Source: Penelope pileata (Eukaryota > Chordata > Aves > Galliformes > Cracidae). From it: a stretch of DNA of 64,000 nucleotides. Under the pieces are notes generated by a model. That model was not told the DNA's origin and ran no database searches. It saw only the letters and a program-made list of their open reading frames with translations. Below are positions 59,801 to 64,000 of the stretch, piece after piece; the stretch's first letter is position 1; each line of letters opens with the position of its first letter. The stretch is taken from NCBI GenBank assembly GCA_013396635.1, contig WBMW01000210.1, forward strand, positions 310,001 through 374,000. Reading direction: 5' to 3'. Both the position numbers and the translations under genes were made by a program.

Positions 59801-62800
59801 CCTCACCTAGCATTCAGTTTAGATATTATGTATGTCATATAACACTGGTCTATAATGAAAACGTAGCGAGATCCTTCTTTCAGAGATGTGAGCCTCACCA
59901 GTCCTAAAATACATAGGAAGTTCGAAGTAACTTATCCAAGTCTTACATGCAGTTTTCCATTCTTCAAAATTAAAATAGACCAACCAAAGTATGTTAGGAA
60001 TTACTAGACAGTAGTTTGAAAAAACAGGGCATTTTTATTCTGCAAGGACTCCAAACACGTATGAAGTATGTGCCATGGCAGCCAGTGCCTGCTGTCCTTT
60101 CTCTCTCAAATCCACTGTATAAATAAGGCTGCTGTCCTCCTAGCCATTGACCATCACACCACAGCAGTGTGCCTGGGTTGCTGTGTTCAGCTAGTGTATG
60201 AAGCACTTTAGGATCCTTTGGGATGAAAAACACTGTGCAGATGTGAGGTATTGTTAATACAGTCTTTCCCTCCACTTGCTAAAAGGCAGATATTTAGTCA
60301 GGAAATTTATCAGCGCACAGCAACTAAGAGCTCCACTGGGTCTAAATATTCTTCTAGTCTGACTGCTCTGCAGAATTAGAGATGAGACATATGCAAGCAC
60401 AGTGGGATTAGTGCAGCCCCTCTTCCAACTGCCTCTGTTTATTATTTTTGCTGCCAGCTCTGTTCCCAAGTGCTGTCTGCTAAGCTAGTCGCAGAGCTGT
60501 GCCCTATGGAAGTTCCTTTTGCAGCACCAATATCTTAAATAAAGAAGAATTCATACAGTTCTGCATAAAATGTGTGAAAGCAAACAAACTAAAATTAGCT
60601 AGGAGGCTCCAGCTGACCCTTCTGGGCTCCTGCGCACTGCCATTCAAACAAAACACTTGATTGCTGCCACTGCTGGATGTGTTTAGGCATTTTAATCTGC
60701 ACCATTTGCTGACACTTTGCAAATTTACAGCAGTCATTAATTGTTCTGTAGATGTATCTTTGTGTTTGAACTCTTCCTTCTCCAGTGTGCAGGGCATGTC
60801 CATGGGGAGCCTCTATCTATAGCAAATACAAGCATCAGTGTCATGGGAGACATGCCAAGTGAATAAAATGCAGTCTTGCTTCATCTTTCTATTGTCATCT
60901 CTGTTTATCAGAATCAGTGGCCCTGACAGACTTCAATAATTAAGTATGCCAAACACTGACTAGGACACGCAGCATACTAATGCAGTCGGGAAAAAGTCCC
61001 AACAGCACAATTTATAAATGTAGACGCAGATGATAAAACTGAGACACAAGCTCAGAACTCAATTTGAGATTCATTCCTTCAAGGAATATAGACTAATTCT
61101 GAATCGGTGATAGCACAGGAAAACGCATGTTCCTGGCAACAAAGCTATTTTGTTGGAAAACTTTTAATTGGAAAGAATCGTTAAACATACAGAATATGCA
61201 AACTATGAACATTTTGCACTTTCTGTAACAAATGTTCATTGGGCTGCAATAATTTGGCTGGATTTCTTAAAATCTAGAAAGGTAAGAGGGTAGATTGAAT
61301 AATCACTGAGGGTAGTTTGAATAATTTGATAATATATTGGTCAAACACTGAACTAAGTTATTACAAAATTAGATGAACGTAGAAATATTGTGAGGACCAC
61401 AGCCTATGAAGTGCTGGGTGCTGGGGGCTTAATTGGATTTGGGGGCTTAATAGGACTTTGCAGTGACTTAGTGGTTATTTCAGTAATGCAAGAAGGATGA
61501 CACCTTGAAGAGCAAGCTCCAGACTGGATTAATACTTTCCAAAAATGTCTCCCAAAAGGCTGTGTAAAGTAAAATGTCCGTTCCAAGGGTGAAGTTAAAG
61601 ATTTCAGAGATTTTTGAGCTAAAAAACAATAGCAACAAATCTTTTGTAGAAAGAGACTGATGGTGAAGTTACCTGTGGATAACATGGTTCCAGATAATAA
61701 CAGCTAGAAAGAAATGCTATGCAAACTGATATGGCTGTTAAAGTTCCACGTTTCTCACTCATTTTAACTGTAAATGTGGAAAATCTCAACTTTATTGCAC
61801 GTCCTTTTATACAGGAGTTGATATGGGGCAGTCTGGAGACTGGAAAAGACATGACAGAACTATCAAAGAGATTAGACAGCAGATGAAATTCATCCTAGGA
61901 AAATGCAAGTGAGTACTAGAAGGTATCGACCATGCTTTTGCATGAATGCCCAAAATTAGCAGCAATCTCTGGAGAAGTCCTAAGATTGGTGCAGATGTTC
62001 ATTCAGTCATGGTCAGTGGAGCCTCCTCCCATGCCCCCTGCAGTGGAAATGCTAGGTCAAGGCCTGAATCCGTGATTGAGCACCTGGAATAAGGGCTGTG
62101 GCTGATCTGGGGAGCACAAGCAAATTGTTTGCACCTGTGTCCCCCCCATAACAGGAAGGGGTGAACCGAGGGTAGGGCTGCCCTGGGCTCATTTAAGGGC
62201 CAGACATGGAGAGGAGTGCATCTCTCTTGGAGACTGGATATTCTTTGGAAGAGCATCATCTCAGTGGGAGATTGTGGTCTGTTGGTTGTGTAAGTCAAAA
62301 TTTTTGTGAAATTTCTGTTTATGTCTATTGCTAAACCCTTGGATACTTTGCCTGGGATTGCAAATAATCTGTCTGAAGCAATTTTGCTGTTTTACTTGCA
62401 AAACACTTCTGCAATTAGAAGCTATTGTAATGCTATTCTACACCAGATGTTGCACTACAATTGGTAGATTTGGTTGTTCTTCCTCAGAGCAATCTGAAAG
62501 AGGAGCATGAGGATGCAATGTTTCTCTTTACTGACAGTCTATGAGCAGTACTCAGAGAGAGACTGAATATATAATCATAAATGTTACAGAGAAGCTCAGT
62601 TAGGACTCCTGCTACTCTCCTTAATAATATTTAAAAAAAAAAAAAAAAGCACCTCAGATAATTAAAAGGCAAACGAAGACTTAAACAATGGATCACTGGC
62701 CTTCAGACTTGGATGCTGTGGATAATGTTTAGTTGAATGGCTAGATGAAATTGAAAAGCTCTTAGGCACATGTAAGTCTCAAGAGCAGCAGCCAACAGGT

Positions 62801-63858
62801 AATACCATCAGAGACTGACCAGTGCTACAGCTCATGCTGAGGACTGTAGTCAACCAAAAGAATCAGTCAGACATTCTCATTTGAAGGAGAGCTCCCTATT
62901 AATAAGCGTACTAGAAGGGTCCTATAATCTCCATTTCTCTCTTGTTCTGGTGTCAGAAATAAAGCAGGAGATACCCTGGATCCTAACGAGACACAGACAA
63001 TGCAGGGATGCCTGATGTCACCAATATGTCACTTTGTTCTTTGAGTAAGTAGAAAAGCAATTAATGTGCTGAGATTGTCCAGTCATCACACTCCAGCTTC
63101 TCACTTGCATTTTTACTATCGCTTCAGTGTCTGGTTTTAACTTCATATATAATTAATCCCTCCAGTTAGAGTGGCAGAGGGAAGAAGATGAATGATTTTA
63201 ACAAGAAACCAGATGTTGACAGGGAGCTATCCCGCAGGAACCATAAGATACTGTGAACAGAGTTAGAGCAATAGCTGTTACAGGAGATCCCGGCAGGAGT
63301 CATCTATTTACAATGCTGTGTGCCACCTGGTAAAGTCCAGTCTTCTGTCCTTAGGAAATGATTTCCCTTGTGATCAGTTTGACAGCTGAGCAGCATTTCC
63401 AGTCTCCCTCCCCTATTTTTACCATTAGCATCTTTCTCTTTGGCAGTGTGGCAGCTGTCTCCTGCTTTGGTAATTCTGTGGGTCACCCAGCTCCCATCTT
63501 TGCTCCCCTCAGTCCTCCTCGTCTTAACACAACGTTAGATCCTCTACACAGTAAGCAGATAAACAGGCAGCATAAATCACATGCTGAGTAGCCTAACAGA
63601 AGTTACACTTCCCCCCCCCACCTCTGCATTTAAAAAAAATAAAAATCACAGAGTAAATGACAGATTGTGTCTTACTTGCTGTGCTGGTTGAAGCACGCTG
63701 GGCTTAGTATTTTCTGTGTCTTCATCCTGGTCCTTTTCTGAGAGTCCTTTCCCAGGTTGCTTGCATTTGCAGAAGCAGGTGAGACCACAGAGGGCAAGGA
63801 TGCTAGTTGCAGTCCCTAAGGTAGCCCCAAGGGCTATAATTGGGGCAGACAGAACCAT
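50518..63858 (-). CDS. SYT13: SYT13, synaptotagmin-13 (gene span)
   Basis: Six minus-strand exons join in phase: 63676-63858, 58058-58280, 55990-56124, 55319-55632, 51098-51227 and 50518-50822. They give 429 residues against 426 in human. Synaptotagmin-13 is an atypical family member implicated in membrane traffic in neurons and endocrine cells. An N-terminal anchor (about 5-27, IIALGATLGTATSILALCG) is followed by juxtamembrane cysteines that may be palmitoylated. Then come a linker with EPVQPRALLKFP, C2A (about 150-275) and C2B (about 286-425). The loops lack most calcium-binding aspartates: RNCDKFSRHS in C2A and LSQDGAGQSQ in C2B. The C terminus keeps the synaptotagmin WHXL motif as WHQL. 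There is no signal peptide, as usual for this family. Confidence 0.96.
50823..51097 (-). other. SYT13 intron 5
   Basis: A 275-base GT/AG intron whose acceptor is TTTCTCTATAG. Confidence 0.85.
51098..51227 (-). CDS. SYT13: SYT13 coding exon 5: start of C2B (too short for a simple open-frame call)
   Basis: The acceptor TTTCCAG is the complement of 51228-51234 and the donor GTGAG is at 51093-51097. The minus strand reads EPSTGHGEVLLSISYLPAAN and then RLLVVIIKAKNLHSKQLKD, matching the first strands of SYT13 C2B. It joins exons 4 and 6 without shifting the frame (residues 286-328). Confidence 0.93.
51952..51968 (+). repeat. poly(T) tract
   Basis: An uninterrupted thymine run in SYT13 intron 4. 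Confidence 0.85.
53035..53222 (+). mobile_element. CR1 LINE 3' terminal fragment
   Basis: Plus-strand sequence carries the typical CR1 3' stretch: AGGCACTGGAACAGTTTGCC, then GGCCAGGTTGGATGGGGGCC, then GGTCCTTTCCAACCTAAGCC. It ends in two ATTCTATG octamers. It is a severely 5'-truncated copy inside SYT13 intron 4, opposite in orientation to the gene. Confidence 0.92.
54203..54217 (+). repeat. poly(T) tract
   Basis: An uninterrupted thymine run in SYT13 intron 4. Confidence 0.85.
55319..55632 (-). CDS. SYT13: SYT13 coding exon 4: most of C2A
   Basis: The acceptor is TTTCCAG and the donor GTATGG. It encodes AMHAKMSADQDAGCHCYV, then the C2A strands including TLTLTLRNCDKFSRHSIVGE. Where calcium-binding synaptotagmins have a D-x-D...D pattern, this copy has N-C-D and S. 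Confidence 0.94.
55633..55989 (-). other. SYT13 intron 3
   Basis: A 357-base GT/AG intron with nothing else recognisable. Confidence 0.85.
55990..56124 (-). CDS. SYT13: SYT13 coding exon 3: start of C2A
   Basis: The acceptor TTCCAG (complement of 56125-56130) completes the split glycine, then reads VVKDVCVTEHLKPERAASC and the strand LRYSLTYDQQKAELHVSLLE. The donor is GTAAGG. Confidence 0.93.
56125..58057 (-). other. SYT13 intron 2
   Basis: A 1933-base intron, AT-rich, containing a short CAA repeat near 57783-57794. Otherwise I see nothing in it. Confidence 0.8.
58058..58280 (-). CDS. SYT13: SYT13 coding exon 2: linker
   Basis: The acceptor TTTTCAG precedes FNVKRTAEPVQPRALLKFP. The donor after LPQNG is GTAGG. 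It encodes residues 62-135, ending one base into a glycine codon. Confidence 0.93.
58281..63675 (-). other. SYT13 intron 1
   Basis: A 5395-base GT/AG intron. It includes an A run at 62633-62648. No coding exon or RNA gene is recognisable. Confidence 0.8.
62633..62648 (+). repeat. poly(A) tract
   Basis: Sixteen adenines in SYT13 intron 1, with no recognisable retroposed body. Confidence 0.85.
63676..63858 (-). CDS. SYT13: SYT13 coding exon 1: membrane anchor
   Basis: The ATG (plus CAT at 63856-63858) opens MVLSAPIIALGATLG, the known SYT13 N terminus. The donor GTAAG is the complement of 63671-63675. It encodes residues 1-61: the transmembrane segment, CKCK cysteines and an acidic linker ending LQPAQQ. 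Confidence 0.93.
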
Positions 63859-64000
63859 TGTCCTGAGCTGCACAGGAATAAAAAGCAAAGAAAACCTGTG
63901 ACCCCTTCTTGCTGGGGGAGCAGCTCTCACACATCCATTCCGATTTCTAGCCTGGTTTCATTCTCCTTGGAAGTCTGAAAACAATTCTCTCGTGCAGCAA
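63859..64000 (-). promoter_or_regulatory. 5' UTR of SYT13, with a possible splice acceptor just before the start codon
   Basis: On the minus strand, the ATG is preceded by CTCAGGACA, and before that by CTTTTTATTCCTGTGCAG, which looks like a polypyrimidine tract and acceptor ending at 63868. The sequence is not GC-rich, unlike a typical CpG-island first exon. The promoter therefore may lie beyond the window. Confidence 0.4.

Noticed and set aside
1..64000. tRNA, rRNA, CRISPR arrays, bacterial operons or intact viral genes
   Set aside because: I found no cloverleaf-like, array-like or viral coding pattern; the window is a normal vertebrate two-gene locus with repeats.

Overview
The window is vertebrate nuclear DNA. 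It has multi-exon genes with GT/AG introns, and its dispersed repeats are of the CR1 LINE type, including 3' ends in the ATTCTATG octamer typical of bird CR1. The gene order (PRDM11 and SYT13 tail to tail) matches the human 11p11.2 neighbourhood. I infer a bird, probably galliform; the sequence alone does not fix the species. Protein-coding exons occupy only about 5.8 kb. The rest is introns, untranslated regions, old repeats and an assembly fault.

Layout. (1) 1-10173: intron or upstream flank of PRDM11, no exon recognised. (2) 10174-35607, plus strand: seven coding exons of PRDM11. They splice in frame to an 1184-residue protein from ATG 10177 to TAG 35605-35607. The first six exons encode a zinc knuckle, the PR/SET domain and a charged region ending in a CPNC/coiled-coil segment. 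The last exon (2165 coding bases) adds a zinc-finger plus hAT-transposase-like half. Reading through the exon 7 donor gives a short isoform that lacks this half. (3) Nested on the same strand inside the 15.5-kb intron between PRDM11 exons 5 and 6 is an intact two-exon gene (19835-22523, 331 aa). It encodes a Myb/SANT-like DNA-binding domain, a serine-rich linker and a coiled coil, resembling Harbinger-derived MYPOP/NAIF1-type proteins. (4) 35608 to about 43.7 kb: PRDM11 3' UTR and downstream DNA. It contains an apparent contig-overlap error in which about 1.86 kb is repeated (37053-38913 and 38915-40579) around a lone N, with a 225-base N gap in the second copy. (5) 43.7-50.5 kb: interval between the genes, with a degenerate CR1 copy. 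(6) 50518-63858, minus strand: all six coding exons of SYT13 (429 aa), a membrane-anchored synaptotagmin with two C2 domains that lack most calcium ligands.

PRDM11 is predicted to act in the nucleus on chromatin and SYT13 on intracellular membranes; nothing here suggests they work together. The most notable biology is that two DNA-binding modules from different DNA-transposon superfamilies (hAT and PIF/Harbinger) sit within one locus. One is fused to a PR domain; the other is nested in its intron with splice phases that would permit in-frame joining.
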